DNA from: an uncultured Eggerthellaceae bacterium
GTDB lineage: Bacteria; Actinomycetota; Coriobacteriia; Coriobacteriales; Eggerthellaceae
DNA length: 64,000 nt
NCBI GenBank assembly: GCA_949840905.1
Contig: CATKXW010000004.1
Coordinates: 36,182 to 100,181, forward strand
Direction: 5' to 3'
Made by a program: the position numbers and the translations under genes. Below the pieces are notes generated by a model. That model searched no databases. It had not been told where the DNA came from and was given only the letters and a program-made list of their open reading frames with translations. Below, one piece after another: positions 7,979-17,378 of this stretch. Each line of letters starts with the position of its first letter. Positions within the stretch are counted from its first letter, which is position 1.

Positions 7979-8707
7979 CTACAGCTCGATGCGCTCGAAG
8001 AGCTCTTTGCCGACACCGCAGATGGGGCATACGAAGTCGTCGGGAAGCTCGTCGACGTACTCGATGTGGCCGCATACGGTGCACTGCCAGGCGTAGCGGG
8101 GCTTCTCGGCCTCGGCGGCCGTGGCGGCGTCCACCACGGCGGCTCCTTGCTGGACGAGAGCGGCACATGCAGCGGGCGCAGCGGGCGCGCCCTCTTCGCC
8201 GACGAGGAAGCTGGCGGCTTTCGGTGGGGTCTTTCCGCGGAGCACCCGGCGGTAATAGTCGTAGGTCATGGGCGGCTCGTCGGAGAGCTTGTGCGCCTCT
8301 TCCACGGTGCCGATGAACAGCAGATGCGTGCCCACATCGACGGTCTGCTCCACCTTCACCGAGAAGGTGGCCACGCTCTGTTCGGTGACGCAGGGCAGGG
8401 AGCTGGCATCCATTTCGACGGCAAGATCGGCGAACTTGTCGAACTCGAGGCTGCTCTTGAACCCGAAGGCACCGATGAGCTCCATGGTGGCGTTTTGGGA
8501 CAGTACGCTGGCGGTGTAGCGCCCCGTCGCTTGGATGACGCGGGTGGTGGCGTTGTCTTTGTTCAGCGAGATGGAGAGGGTGACTGGTGCGCTGGCGACC
8601 TGCTGCAGCGTATTGATGGCACAGCCCGCGCGGGTCCCGTCGGGGGTCTGGGAGGCCACCAGGTAGAGGCCGTAGGTGATGGTGTGGATAGCGGCGCGGT
8701 CGATCAT
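7979..8707 (-). CDS. Flavin reductase-rubredoxin fusion (high-molecular-weight rubredoxin-like)
   Basis: A 242-residue protein. Residues 1-160 form a flavin-reductase (FMN-binding split barrel) domain, with [28 protein letters not shown] and [22 protein letters not shown] linker of alanine and glutamate leads to a C-terminal rubredoxin with [20 protein letters not shown] and CPICGVGK, the four cysteines that bind one iron. Enzymes of this type pass electrons from NAD(P)H through FMN to rubredoxin partners such as flavodiiron proteins or superoxide reductase, so a role in detoxifying oxygen is likely. The start at 8707 follows AGAGGAA. It lies 59 bases after hypD on the same strand and just upstream of cydAB. 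Confidence 0.88.
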   Translation of the reverse strand: MIDRAAIHTITYGLYLVASQTPDGTRAGCAINTLQQVASAPVTLSISLNKDNATTRVIQATGRYTASVLSQNATMELIGAFGFKSSLEFDKFADLAVEMDASSLPCVTEQSVATFSVKVEQTVDVGTHLLFIGTVEEAHKLSDEPPMTYDYYRRVLRGKTPPKAASFLVGEEGAPAAPAACAALVQQGAAVVDAATAAEAEKPRYAWQCTVCGHIEYVDELPDDFVCPICGVGKELFERIEL

Positions 8708-8766
8708 GGGAGGTTCCTCTCGCGAGCAGGAGCGCTCGACTGAAGGCTGGTAGCGGTGGCGGGGTC

Positions 8767-9864
8767 TCAGTAATAGCGGAAGTAGGCGGCGCAGCTCCCC
8801 TCGGAGGACACCATGCAGGGGCCGATAGGGTTCTCGGGCGTACAGACGGTGCGGAAGAGGGGGCATTGGTCAGGGGGCATGATGCCGCGGAGCACGTCCC
8901 CGCAGCGGCAACCCTTGTGCTCCACCGTATTCTCGATGGGCGGGTCGAAGCGCACGAGCGCGTCGAAGTCGGCGAACTCCTTGCGGATGCGATAGCCGGA
9001 GCCCTCGATGACGCCCAGACCGCGCCAGGCGGTGGGGCAGGTCTCGAACACCTCGTCGATGGCGGCGAGGGCCACCGGGTTGCCCTCCGGCATGACGCCG
9101 CGAGCATAGGCTATCTCGATATCGGCGCGGCCCTCGTGCAGCTGTCGCATGATCATGGCGACGCCTTGGAGCACGTCCACCGGCTCGAAGCCGGTGATGA
9201 CGCCTGGGATGCCGTACTTCTCGGCCAGGAATCGGTAGGGCTCGCTGCCGATGATGGTGCTGACGTGGCCGGGCAGGATGAGCGCGGAGAGCTTCAGCGC
9301 CGGGTCGTTGATGATGGCTTCCAGTGCGCCGGGCATGTTCTTGTGACAGCCGTACACGGTGAAGTTCTTAAGACCAGCCGCTTTCGCGCGCTTGATGGCC
9401 ATGGCCACCAGCGGGGTGGTGGTCTCGAAGCCCACGCCGATGAATATCACGGGTCGATCGGGGTTCTCCTCGGCCAGTTTCAGGGCATCGAGGGGGGAAT
9501 ACACGATCTCGACGCGGGTGCCTGCGGCCTGTTCTCGCAGAAGGCTGGAGGTGGAGCCGGGCACGCGGGTCATGTCGCCGAAGGTGGCGATGATGGCGTT
9601 GGGCACGCGGGAGAGGGCTATCACCTTGTCGATGTCGTGATTGGAGGTGACGCATACCGGGCAGCCCGGACCCGATGCCAGGCGGATGCCCTCGGGCATG
9701 AGGGAGCGGATGCCGTTTCGGGCGATGGCCACGGTGTGGGTGCCGCACACTTCCATGAGCGTGGCCTCGGCAGGAGCCAGGGCTCGGATGGAATCGACGA
9801 GGCCGCGGGCGAGGACGGGGTCCTTGAGCGCTTTGAGCTCTTCGGTGAAGGCATCCATGACCAT
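8767..9864 (-). CDS. hypD: [NiFe]-hydrogenase maturation protein HypD
   Basis: A 365-residue iron-sulfur protein that, with HypC, carries the Fe(CN)2CO unit for the [NiFe] active site. Diagnostic motifs are [39 protein letters not shown] and, at the C-terminus, the four-cysteine cluster region [12 protein letters not shown] and [17 protein letters not shown]. Length matches the family. The start codon overlaps the hypC stop (ATGA). No [NiFe]-hydrogenase structural gene lies in this window, so the target must be encoded elsewhere. Confidence 0.96.
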   Translation of the reverse strand: MVMDAFTEELKALKDPVLARGLVDSIRALAPAEATLMEVCGTHTVAIARNGIRSLMPEGIRLASGPGCPVCVTSNHDIDKVIALSRVPNAIIATFGDMTRVPGSTSSLLREQAAGTRVEIVYSPLDALKLAEENPDRPVIFIGVGFETTTPLVAMAIKRAKAAGLKNFTVYGCHKNMPGALEAIINDPALKLSALILPGHVSTIIGSEPYRFLAEKYGIPGVITGFEPVDVLQGVAMIMRQLHEGRADIEIAYARGVMPEGNPVALAAIDEVFETCPTAWRGLGVIEGSGYRIRKEFADFDALVRFDPPIENTVEHKGCRCGDVLRGIMPPDQCPLFRTVCTPENPIGPCMVSSEGSCAAYFRYY

Positions 9865-10103
9865 CAGGCTCCGAGGTCTTCGCCGGCGAGCTCGGGGAAT
9901 TGCTTGATGAGGTCGATGGTCTCTTGGGCGTACTGCTCGTCGACCACTTCGATGGCGAACCCAGCATGCACGAGCACATGATCGTTCACCTGGGCTTGGG
10001 GCGTAAGGTCGAGGGAGATGGTGCGCTTCACGCCGAGGATGTCGACATCGGCGAGGTTATCGCCGTTGAGGTTCGTTATCTTCGCAGGGATGGCGAGGCA
10101 CAT
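9864..10103 (-). CDS. hypC: [NiFe]-hydrogenase maturation chaperone HypC
   Basis: A 79-residue HypC/HupF protein. The N-terminus MCLAIPAKI has the essential cysteine at position 2, exposed after methionine removal; it helps ligate the iron-cyanide precursor together with HypD. HAGFAIEVVDEQYAQET is the typical second half. It lies 24 bases after hypF and overlaps hypD by one base, so hypF-hypC-hypD form one transcript. Confidence 0.96.
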   Translation of the reverse strand: MCLAIPAKITNLNGDNLADVDILGVKRTISLDLTPQAQVNDHVLVHAGFAIEVVDEQYAQETIDLIKQFPELAGEDLGA

Positions 10104-10127
10104 GGTTCGAGCCTTTCGGTAGCGTCG

Positions 10128-12536
10128 CTAAAGAGAGCTTTCGGCCCATGCTACCACAGCCTGTCCCAAGGAGATGCAGCCGTCGTTGGGCGGCAGGTCG
10201 CGGTTGATGGCCACGGTGAGCCCCGCGTTCTCAAGGCGCGGGAGCACGAGCTCGATGAGCAGGCGGTTCATGAACACGCCGCCCGACAGCGCCACGGTGT
10301 CGATGCCGTAGAGCTCGCGCACCAACAGAGCGGCGGTGAGCATGGCATCGGCGAATGCCTCATGGAAGCGACGGGCGCTGATGGCCGGATCGATTCCGGC
10401 AGCGATGGCATCGAGCAGGGCCTCGAACACCGGAGCCGCATCGAGGAGCACCACGGAGGTGTCAAGGGCGGTGCTGGTGTCGGTGGCGGAGTTCTTGACG
10501 AGGGCTATCTCGGGGCGCGGTCCCTCCTCGTTCGAGCAGGAGGCGGCAGCGGCTTCCAGCAGGATGGCCGGCTCGCCTTCATAGGACGCTTCTTCGCAGA
10601 TGCCCAGCAGGGCGCTGGCGGCATCGAACAGACGCCCTACCGAGGAGGTCATGGGCGTGTTGATGCCTTGTTCGATCATGGTCTCGCAGATGGCGGCCTG
10701 GTTCGCCAGGCGTTCGAGCAGGCTGGTTGCGCCTGGATGTTCCAGTAGGTCGAAGGCCCATAGCACGCCGTAGGCCATGCGTAGCGGGTGCTTGATGCAG
10801 GCGGCACCGCCGGGCATGGGGACATAAGCGAAGTTGGCGAAGCGCTCGAAGGTGCGCTCGTTGGCTAGCAGCACCTCTCCGCCCCAGATGGCACCGTCGT
10901 AGCCGTAGCCTGTGCCGTCGAAGGCGATGCCGCATACGGCGTCGTGAAGATGGTGCTCTGCCATCACCGACACGATGTGCGCATGGTGGTGCTGCACGGT
11001 GGTGAGGGGGAGCTGCTGTTCATGAGCCCACTTCGAGGTGAGATATTCGGGATGCAGGTCGCAGGCGAGGGCTGTGGGTCGGGCTTCGAACAGCATCTCA
11101 TAGCGATTCTTCGCCTGCAGCCACGCGTCGTAGGTGTCGGCGTTCTCCACATCGCCGATGTGCTGGGAGACGAAGGCATCGGTGCCGCGCAACAGCGTGA
11201 AGGTGTTCTTCTGCTCGGGGCCGGTGGCGAACAGGCATAGCGGGTCGCTTTTGGTGTTGGTCTCGGCGCAGGTGGGGGCCTCCAGCTCGATGGGGGCAGG
11301 GGCGTAACCGCGGGCCCGACGCACGAACTGCACGGCGTCGGCGTTCTCGCCGGTGGCGATGACCCGGGCCACCGAGTCGTCGAAGCGCGAGAGGATGGGT
11401 CGGTCGTTGCCGAGGAACGCATCGGCGATGCCGTGCAGCTTCTCGTAGGCTTCCTCGTCGCTCATGCAGATGGGCTCGTCGTGGACGTTGCCGCTCGTCA
11501 TGATGAGCACCGGTGCGTCATCGCCTTTCAGCGCGGCGAACCGTTCGAGCAGCATCGCTTGGAGCGCGGTGGCGGGCAGCATGACGCCGACCTCTACCAA
11601 ACGATCGGCGACGCCCGGATAGAACGGGATCCCTTGCAGCTTCCGCAGCAGCACGATGGGACGTTGGGGGCCGCTGAGCAGTCTCGTTTCAGCAGCGTTC
11701 ACGGCGCACCAGCGCTCGATCTGCTCGACGTTGCGCATCATGACCGCGAAGGGCTTGCCGTCGCGGTGCTTGCGCTGTCGCAGCTCGGTCACGGCCTCGA
11801 TCTGCGATGCATCGCAGACCAGGTGGAAGCCGCCCAGGTCTTTCGTAGCGAGGATGCCTCCGTCGACCAGCAGCTGAGCAGCGCGTTCGATGAACGCAGC
11901 GGTCTCTTCGGGGCCGTGGGCCATCTCGATCACTGGCGAACGGGTCGCCTCTCGGTCGTCTCGCCAGGTGAGGGAGGGGCCGCAGGTAAAGCAGGCGTCC
12001 GGCTGGGCGTGGAAGCGGCGGTCGGCCGGGTCATGGTATTCGGCGGAGCAGCGATCGCACATGGTGAACCCGTTCATCGATGTGTTAGCGCGATCGTAGG
12101 GCAGCCGATCGATGATCGTGAAGCGGGGCCCGCAGTTCGTGCAGTTGATGAACGGATAGCCGTACCGGCGGTTCGCGGGGTCTTCCAGGGCCTCGTGGAG
12201 GCATTCCTCGCAGGTGGCCAGGTCGGGCGACACCAAGGTGGTCTCCTCTTGAGCATCTTGGTCGGAGAAGCGTATCTCGAACCCTTCGATGCCCGTGAGG
12301 GGCACCTCGTTCATCTCGATCTCCTTCACCTCGGCGGCGCTGGGGGCGTTCTCGGAGAGCTCTATCACGAACTGGTCGAGGAGCTCTTGGTCGCCCTCGG
12401 CATGGATGAACACGCCGTTCACGTCGTTGAGCACCCAGCCGTCGATAAGGTAGCGTTGAGCGAGCCTATAGACGAAGGGGCGGAAACCCACCCCTTGCAC
12501 GATGCCTTTGACCTGGATATCGAGAGCTTCCTTCAT
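10128..12536 (-). CDS. hypF: Carbamoyltransferase HypF
   Basis: An 802-residue multidomain enzyme that makes the thiocarboxamide precursor of the cyanide ligands of [NiFe]-hydrogenases. Domains in order: acylphosphatase (residues 1-95, GIVQGVGFRPFVYRLAQR), two zinc fingers (CEECLHEALEDP, CTNCGPRF, CDRCSAEY and CFTCGPS), a YrdC-like domain (ATKDLGGFHLVCDA, KPFAVMMRN) and a Kae1-like carbamoyltransferase domain (VQHHHAHIVSVMAEH, AFDGTGYG, LSGGVFMNR). Length and all motifs are complete. Six bases separate it from the upstream pgi stop, so it is probably cotranscribed with pgi. Confidence 0.96.
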   Translation of the reverse strand: MKEALDIQVKGIVQGVGFRPFVYRLAQRYLIDGWVLNDVNGVFIHAEGDQELLDQFVIELSENAPSAAEVKEIEMNEVPLTGIEGFEIRFSDQDAQEETTLVSPDLATCEECLHEALEDPANRRYGYPFINCTNCGPRFTIIDRLPYDRANTSMNGFTMCDRCSAEYHDPADRRFHAQPDACFTCGPSLTWRDDREATRSPVIEMAHGPEETAAFIERAAQLLVDGGILATKDLGGFHLVCDASQIEAVTELRQRKHRDGKPFAVMMRNVEQIERWCAVNAAETRLLSGPQRPIVLLRKLQGIPFYPGVADRLVEVGVMLPATALQAMLLERFAALKGDDAPVLIMTSGNVHDEPICMSDEEAYEKLHGIADAFLGNDRPILSRFDDSVARVIATGENADAVQFVRRARGYAPAPIELEAPTCAETNTKSDPLCLFATGPEQKNTFTLLRGTDAFVSQHIGDVENADTYDAWLQAKNRYEMLFEARPTALACDLHPEYLTSKWAHEQQLPLTTVQHHHAHIVSVMAEHHLHDAVCGIAFDGTGYGYDGAIWGGEVLLANERTFERFANFAYVPMPGGAACIKHPLRMAYGVLWAFDLLEHPGATSLLERLANQAAICETMIEQGINTPMTSSVGRLFDAASALLGICEEASYEGEPAILLEAAAASCSNEEGPRPEIALVKNSATDTSTALDTSVVLLDAAPVFEALLDAIAAGIDPAISARRFHEAFADAMLTAALLVRELYGIDTVALSGGVFMNRLLIELVLPRLENAGLTVAINRDLPPNDGCISLGQAVVAWAESSL

Positions 12537-12542
12537 AGGGAT

Positions 12543-14372
12543 TCAGTGCTCCTCATGATCGCGCAGATCGGCGTCGATGTGGCGCATGCGGTCGATGATG
12601 TCGCCGCTCATCTGGTCGCTGATGCCCATGATGCTCTCTTGCTCTGCCACGACGCGGTCGCTGATGACCGTGGCCAGCACCAGCTCGATCAGCTGAGAGA
12701 GCTGCCGCAGCGTGACGCCGGTGTTGTCGGGCAGGTGCACGTGCACGCAGCGACGCCCACGCTCGTTCAAGGTGATGAAGTCGCCGATGGCCTGGGCTTT
12801 TGCAAGATTGCCCAGAGAGGTCGCTTCGCTCTGCTCCGGAAGGGAGATATCCTTCAGCTCGTTGGCCGAAAGCAGCAGGAACACGCCGCAGTCGGGGCCG
12901 CCCTTCTGCAGCTGGCCGGTGGAATGCAGATAGCGGGGGCCCACCTCCAAGCACGACACCACGCTGAGAGCTTCGGACACGTCGTGACGGATGGTCTCAA
13001 GGGCTTCGCGCCGTCCTTCTCCGGTGAACGGAAGGAAGGCGTTCATGGCGAAGTAGTCGCCCGGCTTCACCGAATCGAACAGGGCGTAGAGCGTTTCGTA
13101 GAGCGTGGTGGCGCTGGGGAAGCAATCAGCCTGGCGCACTTCCGCATCGCCCATGTTCACCTCGTCGGTAAAGGGCTCGACGTAGTCGGGAGCGGGCTGG
13201 CCGTCGCGCAGGATGTTGAGCACGATGGCTTTGGCCGAGGCCACGTCGGGCTGGTCGAACGGGCACACCTTCATGAGGTAGCCGGCCATGGCGATGGCGT
13301 ACTCCCACAGCACGAAGTGCTCGGCTAGCTCTTCCACCGAGTCGATGTGATAGTTCAGACGCGGGATGGCAGGGTCGACGTAGGCGAGGCTCATCTCGAA
13401 GTTGCTGCGCTCATCCCACAGGTCGGTCTTGGTCTGGTACATGATGGCGCTGACATCGCCGGGGTCGTTGGCCAGCAGCAGCGAGTCTATCTCGATGTGG
13501 GGCAGGATGCCTTGGGCATCCTTGCCGAGGGATTCGGCCACCAACTGTTCGATCCACAGGCCCAGCACGCGCCCGCGCTTCTGGGTGAGGAAGGAGAACT
13601 TGTTACGTCCGTGCAGGTAATTGTCATAGAGAAAAGAGGCCAAGTTGATGGCGGGGTTGTCGATGGCGTCTTCGCTGCACAGCTGCTCGGCCTCACGTGC
13701 ATGGGCGATGAACGCCTCCAGGTCGATGCCGGCGAGAGCTGCCGGCAACAGACCGAACACCGACAATGCTGAGAAGCGGCCGCCCACGGAGGGCTGTCCG
13801 GGGAACACGGCCAGCCAGCCTTCCTTCTCGGCCTGATGTTGCAGGTCGGAGTCGGGATCGGTGATGGCCACCAGGTGCTTCGTCACGCCCTCTTCCCCCA
13901 AGGTCTCGGCGAGGGAGGCGCGTATGGCCTGCAGCAGCAGGCGCGGCTCGATGGTGCCGCCGCTCTTCGAAGCGATGATGACCAGCGTGGTGGCGGGATC
14001 GCACGCGGCCAGCAGCTCGCGGACGCGCACAGGCGAGTCGGAGTCGAGGATGCGGAAGTCGACGCGGTTCTTGTCCTGCTTGTTGTACTTGGTGATGGTC
14101 ATGGGCGCTTGGGTGGAGCCGCCCTGGCCGATGAGCACGACCGTTTGGATGCCGCTGGCCACCACGTCATCGGCGAAAGCCTGTATCTTCGCGAGCGGGT
14201 AGGGCGGTTGAGAGGCCAGATCGGCCCAGCCCATGAAGTTCTCGGCGCACGTTTGGGCTTCCGGTGAGAAATCGTAGAGCGTGGCGTCTTTGCGCTGCAG
14301 GCGGCTGGCGACGCGATCCTGCATGAGCATTTTGGCGGACGGATAATGCTTGTCGATGTCGGTGGTTATCAT
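12543..14372 (-). CDS. pgi: Glucose-6-phosphate isomerase (Pgi domain of the Tal-Pgi type)
   Basis: A 609-residue phosphoglucose isomerase interconverting glucose-6-phosphate and fructose-6-phosphate. Sugar-phosphate binding and fold signatures are VVLIGQGGSTQAP, VIIASKSGGTIEP, VGGRFSALSVFGLLPAAL and, near the end, RYLHSTGQLQKGGPDCGVF. These details match the isomerase half of the bifunctional transaldolase-isomerase enzymes found in some Actinobacteria rather than classical Pgi, but no transaldolase domain is fused here. It is the first gene of the run pgi-hypF-hypC-hypD. The pairing with hyp genes has no obvious functional meaning. Confidence 0.9.
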   Translation of the reverse strand: MITTDIDKHYPSAKMLMQDRVASRLQRKDATLYDFSPEAQTCAENFMGWADLASQPPYPLAKIQAFADDVVASGIQTVVLIGQGGSTQAPMTITKYNKQDKNRVDFRILDSDSPVRVRELLAACDPATTLVIIASKSGGTIEPRLLLQAIRASLAETLGEEGVTKHLVAITDPDSDLQHQAEKEGWLAVFPGQPSVGGRFSALSVFGLLPAALAGIDLEAFIAHAREAEQLCSEDAIDNPAINLASFLYDNYLHGRNKFSFLTQKRGRVLGLWIEQLVAESLGKDAQGILPHIEIDSLLLANDPGDVSAIMYQTKTDLWDERSNFEMSLAYVDPAIPRLNYHIDSVEELAEHFVLWEYAIAMAGYLMKVCPFDQPDVASAKAIVLNILRDGQPAPDYVEPFTDEVNMGDAEVRQADCFPSATTLYETLYALFDSVKPGDYFAMNAFLPFTGEGRREALETIRHDVSEALSVVSCLEVGPRYLHSTGQLQKGGPDCGVFLLLSANELKDISLPEQSEATSLGNLAKAQAIGDFITLNERGRRCVHVHLPDNTGVTLRQLSQLIELVLATVISDRVVAEQESIMGISDQMSGDIIDRMRHIDADLRDHEEH

Positions 14373-14394
14373 AGGGACCCCTCTAGATATGGGG

Positions 14395-14414
14395 AAGCGG
14401 GCCGAAGCCCGCTT
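14395..14414. terminator. Short GC hairpin with cUUCGg loop on the minus strand
   Basis: AAGCGGGC (14395-14402) and GCCCGCTT (14407-14414) are perfect arms; on the minus strand the loop is TTCG closed by C-G, the very stable tetraloop. It lies 50 bases after the LytTR gene stop. On the minus strand the hairpin is not followed by a U-tract, while the plus strand has TTTT, so polarity is uncertain. Confidence 0.6.
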
Positions 14415-14466
14415 TTCTGTTACTTATATATAGGTATATGGTACCGCGTTCGTCACGAGGGAGGAA

Positions 14467-15180
14467 CTAGATGCCCAGAGCTTTCTTCAGCGCCGAGACG
14501 CGGCGGCGCGATACGGGGATCTTCTCGTCCACGCCGTTCAGGGTGAGCAGCAGCGTTCCGCCGGAGACGGATTCTATCTCCTCCACCAGTGACAGGTTGA
14601 CCAGATAGCCGCGGTGGACGCGGAAGAAGCCGTGACCGTCGAGGCGCTTCTCTAGCTGCGCGAGGCTGACCGTGGAGAAGAACCGATCGGTGTCGGTCTG
14701 CAGGTAGGCATAGTCGTCGCGGGCCATGACGAAGCGGATCTTGTCGATGGCGATGAGAATCTTCTTGCCGCCCTTCTCCACCGGGATGCGCTCGGACTTC
14801 TGCGCTTGCATGTGCAGCTTCACCTGTTCGCGCACGCGGGTGATGGCCTGGGCGAGGCGTTCCGTTTCCACGGGCTTCACCAGGTAGTCGATGGCATTGA
14901 CGTTGAACGCGTCGATGGCGTGCTCGCTGTAAGCGGTCACGAACACCACGCACGGCGGGAACTTCAGATGGCGCAGGGCTTCGGCGAGCTGCAGACCCGT
15001 TGCCTCAGGCATGTTGATGTCGAGGAACATGACGTCGCAAGGATACTCCTTCAGCTTCTCGATGGCCTCGCGGACGCTGGCGGCCTCGGCCACTACCTCC
15101 ACCTGGCCCACCTCATCGAGAAGGAACCGTAATTCGGAGCGCGCAGGAGCTTCGTCGTCGACGATGATCGCCTTGAGCAC
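14467..15180 (-). CDS. LytTR-family response regulator
   Basis: About 237 residues. The receiver domain begins VLKAIIVDDEAPAR with the acidic pair, the phosphoacceptor aspartate lies in CDVMFLDINMPE, and the conserved VTAYSEHA and DYLVKPV motifs follow. The C-terminal half is a LytTR DNA-binding domain (MARDDYAYLQTD, FFRVHRGYLVNL, KIPVSRRRV). The GTG at 15180 is chosen because GGGAGGAC lies 5 bases upstream; an ATG at 15231 has no ribosome-binding site. No histidine kinase is adjacent, so it is an orphan in this window. Such regulators control cell-envelope, quorum or carbohydrate genes. Confidence 0.9.
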   Translation of the reverse strand: MLKAIIVDDEAPARSELRFLLDEVGQVEVVAEAASVREAIEKLKEYPCDVMFLDINMPEATGLQLAEALRHLKFPPCVVFVTAYSEHAIDAFNVNAIDYLVKPVETERLAQAITRVREQVKLHMQAQKSERIPVEKGGKKILIAIDKIRFVMARDDYAYLQTDTDRFFSTVSLAQLEKRLDGHGFFRVHRGYLVNLSLVEEIESVSGGTLLLTLNGVDEKIPVSRRRVSALKKALGI

Positions 15181-15525
15181 TTTGTCCTCCCAACGGATAA
15201 GCGGTCTGATGAATCCAATAAACCGTTCCATTGTACCCTACCGAGCTGCCATTCGCCGACAGAATGGGAAAAAAGCTGACCATGCCGAGGGGCGGCCACC
15301 CCCTTCAGGGGGAGGGGTCTGACTGAGCAAAAGTCGAGGTGAAAGCAGGTTATCAGGGTGAATGCAACGATAGGGGAGATTGTCAAGCAACAGCTTGGAA
15401 ACAATTAGCGAGCGAGCACATAGAACGGCTGCCGCGTGAAGCGACGCAAGGCGGATCGCGCGGCAGATCACGGGTTGGTCGTAGATGGGAGATGTCCCTT
15501 TCGGAAGGGGATCAGAACAGTCCGA
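15181..15525. other. Intergenic region without a recognised gene
   Basis: Between the LytTR gene and the Q/Y-rich membrane protein. It must hold the LytTR promoter on the minus strand. A small hairpin (CAAGC/GCTTG around 15385-15398) and a weak CCCTT/AAGGG hairpin at about 15496-15511, just after the next gene's stop, are all that is visible. Confidence 0.4.
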
Positions 15526-15538
15526 TCAGAACAGTCCG
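15511..15538. repeat. 14-bp tandem duplication across a stop codon
   Basis: ATCAGAACAGTCCG occurs twice in direct tandem (15511-15524 and 15525-15538). The inner copy supplies the last codons and the stop of the minus-strand Q/Y-rich protein, and the outer copy would repeat the same ending. Confidence 0.8.
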
Positions 15539-16350
15539 TTGAGGATGCTGGTCCACTCCGAGAGGAACACGAACTGAGTGAGCACGGTCAGCACGCATGC
15601 GATGGCGCTGACCGCCACACCGGCGATGGCCAGGGGCTTGCCGCGCTTCTTCCCTTGGGCGGTGCCGATGATGCCCACGATGCCGAGCGCGATGCCCACC
15701 ACTCCGAGGATGCCGGAGAAGGTGCCCACCACGGGCACGAAGAAGGCCACGATGATGGCAGCGAGGGTGAGGATGCCCAGCACCAGCGACAGGATGCCCA
15801 TGACGGAGAAGGGCTTCTCCTCGCCGTCGGCCTGCTCGTAGTACTGCTGATAGCCGTATGCATAGCCGTCGGGCCACTGGTAAGCGGCCTGAGCGGTGGC
15901 GTCAGCCTGCCCATAGGGTTGTTGCTGGTATTGGTAGCCGTAGGTTTGCGCCTGGGCTTGGGCATCGCCGTAGCCTTGCATGGCGCTCTGGTAGGCGCTC
16001 TGCTGGGTGGGCTGCTGATAATACTGTTGATAGTATTGCTGGCTGGTCTGCTGCTGTTGCTGCGCGTACTGCTGACCGTAGGGCTGGTAGGCCTGCTGGC
16101 CGTAAGCGCTCTGCTGAGCTGCGGTGCCTTGAGCGAACGGCTGCGATTGCTGGTAGGGTCGTTGACCCTGCTGAGCGCTCGCCTGGCCGAAGGGCTGGGA
16201 CTGCTGTGTTGCGGATCGGGCACCAGTCTGACCGAACGGTTGCGACTGTTGATAGGCGCGTTGGCCCTGCTGAGCGTACTGCCCAGCGGCAGCACCATAG
16301 ACGGCCTGCTGATCGGCCATGCGATTCGGGTATTGGGCGTTTCCGACCAC
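15526..16350 (-). CDS. DUF4190-like membrane protein with long Q/Y-rich tail
   Basis: About 274 residues. The first 170 residues are low-complexity and dominated by Q, Y, A, S and G, with recurring blocks such as YQQSQPFGQ, TQQSQPFGQ and YQQYYQQPTQQ. The last 100 residues hold two or three membrane helices (ILSLVLGILTLAAIIVAFF and GVVGIALGIVGIIGTAQGKK) and end in VFLSEWTSILNGLF, a DUF4190-like arrangement. The GTG at 16350 follows GAGGAGAAC with good spacing; an ATG at 16320 is the alternative. Function unknown; the tail composition is that of prion-like or phase-separating segments, which is an observation and not evidence of behaviour. Monocistronic. Confidence 0.75.
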   Translation of the reverse strand: MVGNAQYPNRMADQQAVYGAAAGQYAQQGQRAYQQSQPFGQTGARSATQQSQPFGQASAQQGQRPYQQSQPFAQGTAAQQSAYGQQAYQPYGQQYAQQQQQTSQQYYQQYYQQPTQQSAYQSAMQGYGDAQAQAQTYGYQYQQQPYGQADATAQAAYQWPDGYAYGYQQYYEQADGEEKPFSVMGILSLVLGILTLAAIIVAFFVPVVGTFSGILGVVGIALGIVGIIGTAQGKKRGKPLAIAGVAVSAIACVLTVLTQFVFLSEWTSILNGLF

Positions 16351-16465
16351 GACGTTCTCCTCGGATTCCGTACGCTTCGTTCTCGGCGAGAGCCGCCCGA
16401 TGCGGCGAGCGTACGGCGTCGATCGGGAAACCAGTATGTTCCATTTTAGCAAGGTTGAGCGCTGT

Positions 16466-16533
16466 GGCCGCTCTCAACAAAAAGAACACAATGCCGAAAG
16501 CCCGTCGTGAGAGCGGCTATCGGCATCGTGTTC
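16466..16533 (-). terminator. Terminator of the LOG gene with interleaved second inverted repeat
   Basis: On the minus strand the hairpin arms are 16520-16533 and 16484-16497 (14 pairs, one G-U), immediately followed by TTTTTGT, a good Rho-independent terminator beginning at the stop codon. A second perfect 10-bp inverted repeat, GCCGCTCTCA (16467-16476) and TGAGAGCGGC (16508-16517), interleaves with it: one arm lies in the terminator loop and the other beyond the U-tract, allowing a pseudoknot or alternative structure. Confidence 0.7.
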
Positions 16534-17141
16534 TAGCCGATCTGGCCCTCCATCCAGTCCGGTTCATGCCAGTCGGCCTCGCAGCTGTAGCGGGCGGTTT
16601 GAGGGTCGAACTCGCTCAGGCCGCGCGTGAGCTCTTCGACGGTCTGGGGGAACAGGAACTCGGTGCGCTCGTAGCCGGGGAGGAAACCGGCGGCCTCCAT
16701 GGAATCGAGCAGGTCGATCATGGGCTGATAGAACCCGTCGAGGCTGAGGAAGAAGCAGGGTGCGGCCGTCAGGTTCAAGCGGATGCGCGACATGATCTCG
16801 GTGATCTCTTCCAGGGTGCCCACGCCGCCTGGCAGAGCGACGAACACCTGGCCCAGCTCTATCATCTTCGTGCGGCGCTCGGCCATGGTGTCCACTACGT
16901 GCAGCTCGGTCAGCTCGTGCTGGGCCACGCCGGCATTGAGGAAGAACTGCGGCTCGACGCCGATGACCTGGCCGCCGGCGGCGAGAGTGGCGCGGGAGAC
17001 CTCGCCCATGAGACCGACGGCGCTGCCGCCGTAGACGAGGGTGTGGCCGTTGCTGCCTATCCAATGGCCTAGGTCGCGGGCGGCTCGGGCGTACTTATCG
17101 TCGGGTCCGACATGAGAGGCGCAGTAGACGGTTATGTTCAT
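16533..17141 (-). CDS. LOG-family Rossmann-fold nucleotide-binding protein
   Basis: A 202-residue protein of the TIGR00730/LOG family. The signature GGSAVGLMGEVSRATL and the PGGVGTLEEITE motif, with the catalytic glutamate, are present. Characterised members hydrolyse cytokinin riboside 5'-monophosphates or related purine/pyrimidine 5'-nucleotides to base and ribose 5-phosphate, so a nucleotide-salvage or housekeeping role is likely; cytokinin production is not implied. Monocistronic on the minus strand, ended by the hairpin at its stop codon. Confidence 0.88.
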   Translation of the reverse strand: MNITVYCASHVGPDDKYARAARDLGHWIGSNGHTLVYGGSAVGLMGEVSRATLAAGGQVIGVEPQFFLNAGVAQHELTELHVVDTMAERRTKMIELGQVFVALPGGVGTLEEITEIMSRIRLNLTAAPCFFLSLDGFYQPMIDLLDSMEAAGFLPGYERTEFLFPQTVEELTRGLSEFDPQTARYSCEADWHEPDWMEGQIG

Positions 17142-17378
17142 GATGGGCCGTTCCTTCGTGATGCGTTCTTGGGGCGCCGGTGCAAGGGCGAGGGTACGGA
17201 TGTCGAAGCAGCACCGATCGGGCGGCTCTTCGCGCGAGCCTTCCTCTCCTGCTCATGGGCGCAGCGACCATTGTAGCAGCCGCTGTTCGGCTCGCCGATG
17301 ACCGCGGTGCTTCTGCTGCCGAGCCGTTGCCTCGCTGGCGGCCGGGACAGGCGGCCAGCGGCGTTCCGTGCGGTCGCG

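Noticed and set aside
8767..12536. hyp genes as maturation genes for the hydrogenase at 54.5 kb
   Set aside because: HypC, D and F serve [NiFe]-enzymes; the hydrogenase in the window is the [FeFe] type, matured by HydE, F and G, which are not present here.
11433..13328. 631-codon plus-strand ORF opposite hypF and pgi
   Set aside because: It is the complement of two secure genes; long antisense frames are common in high-GC genes and the product has no family pattern.
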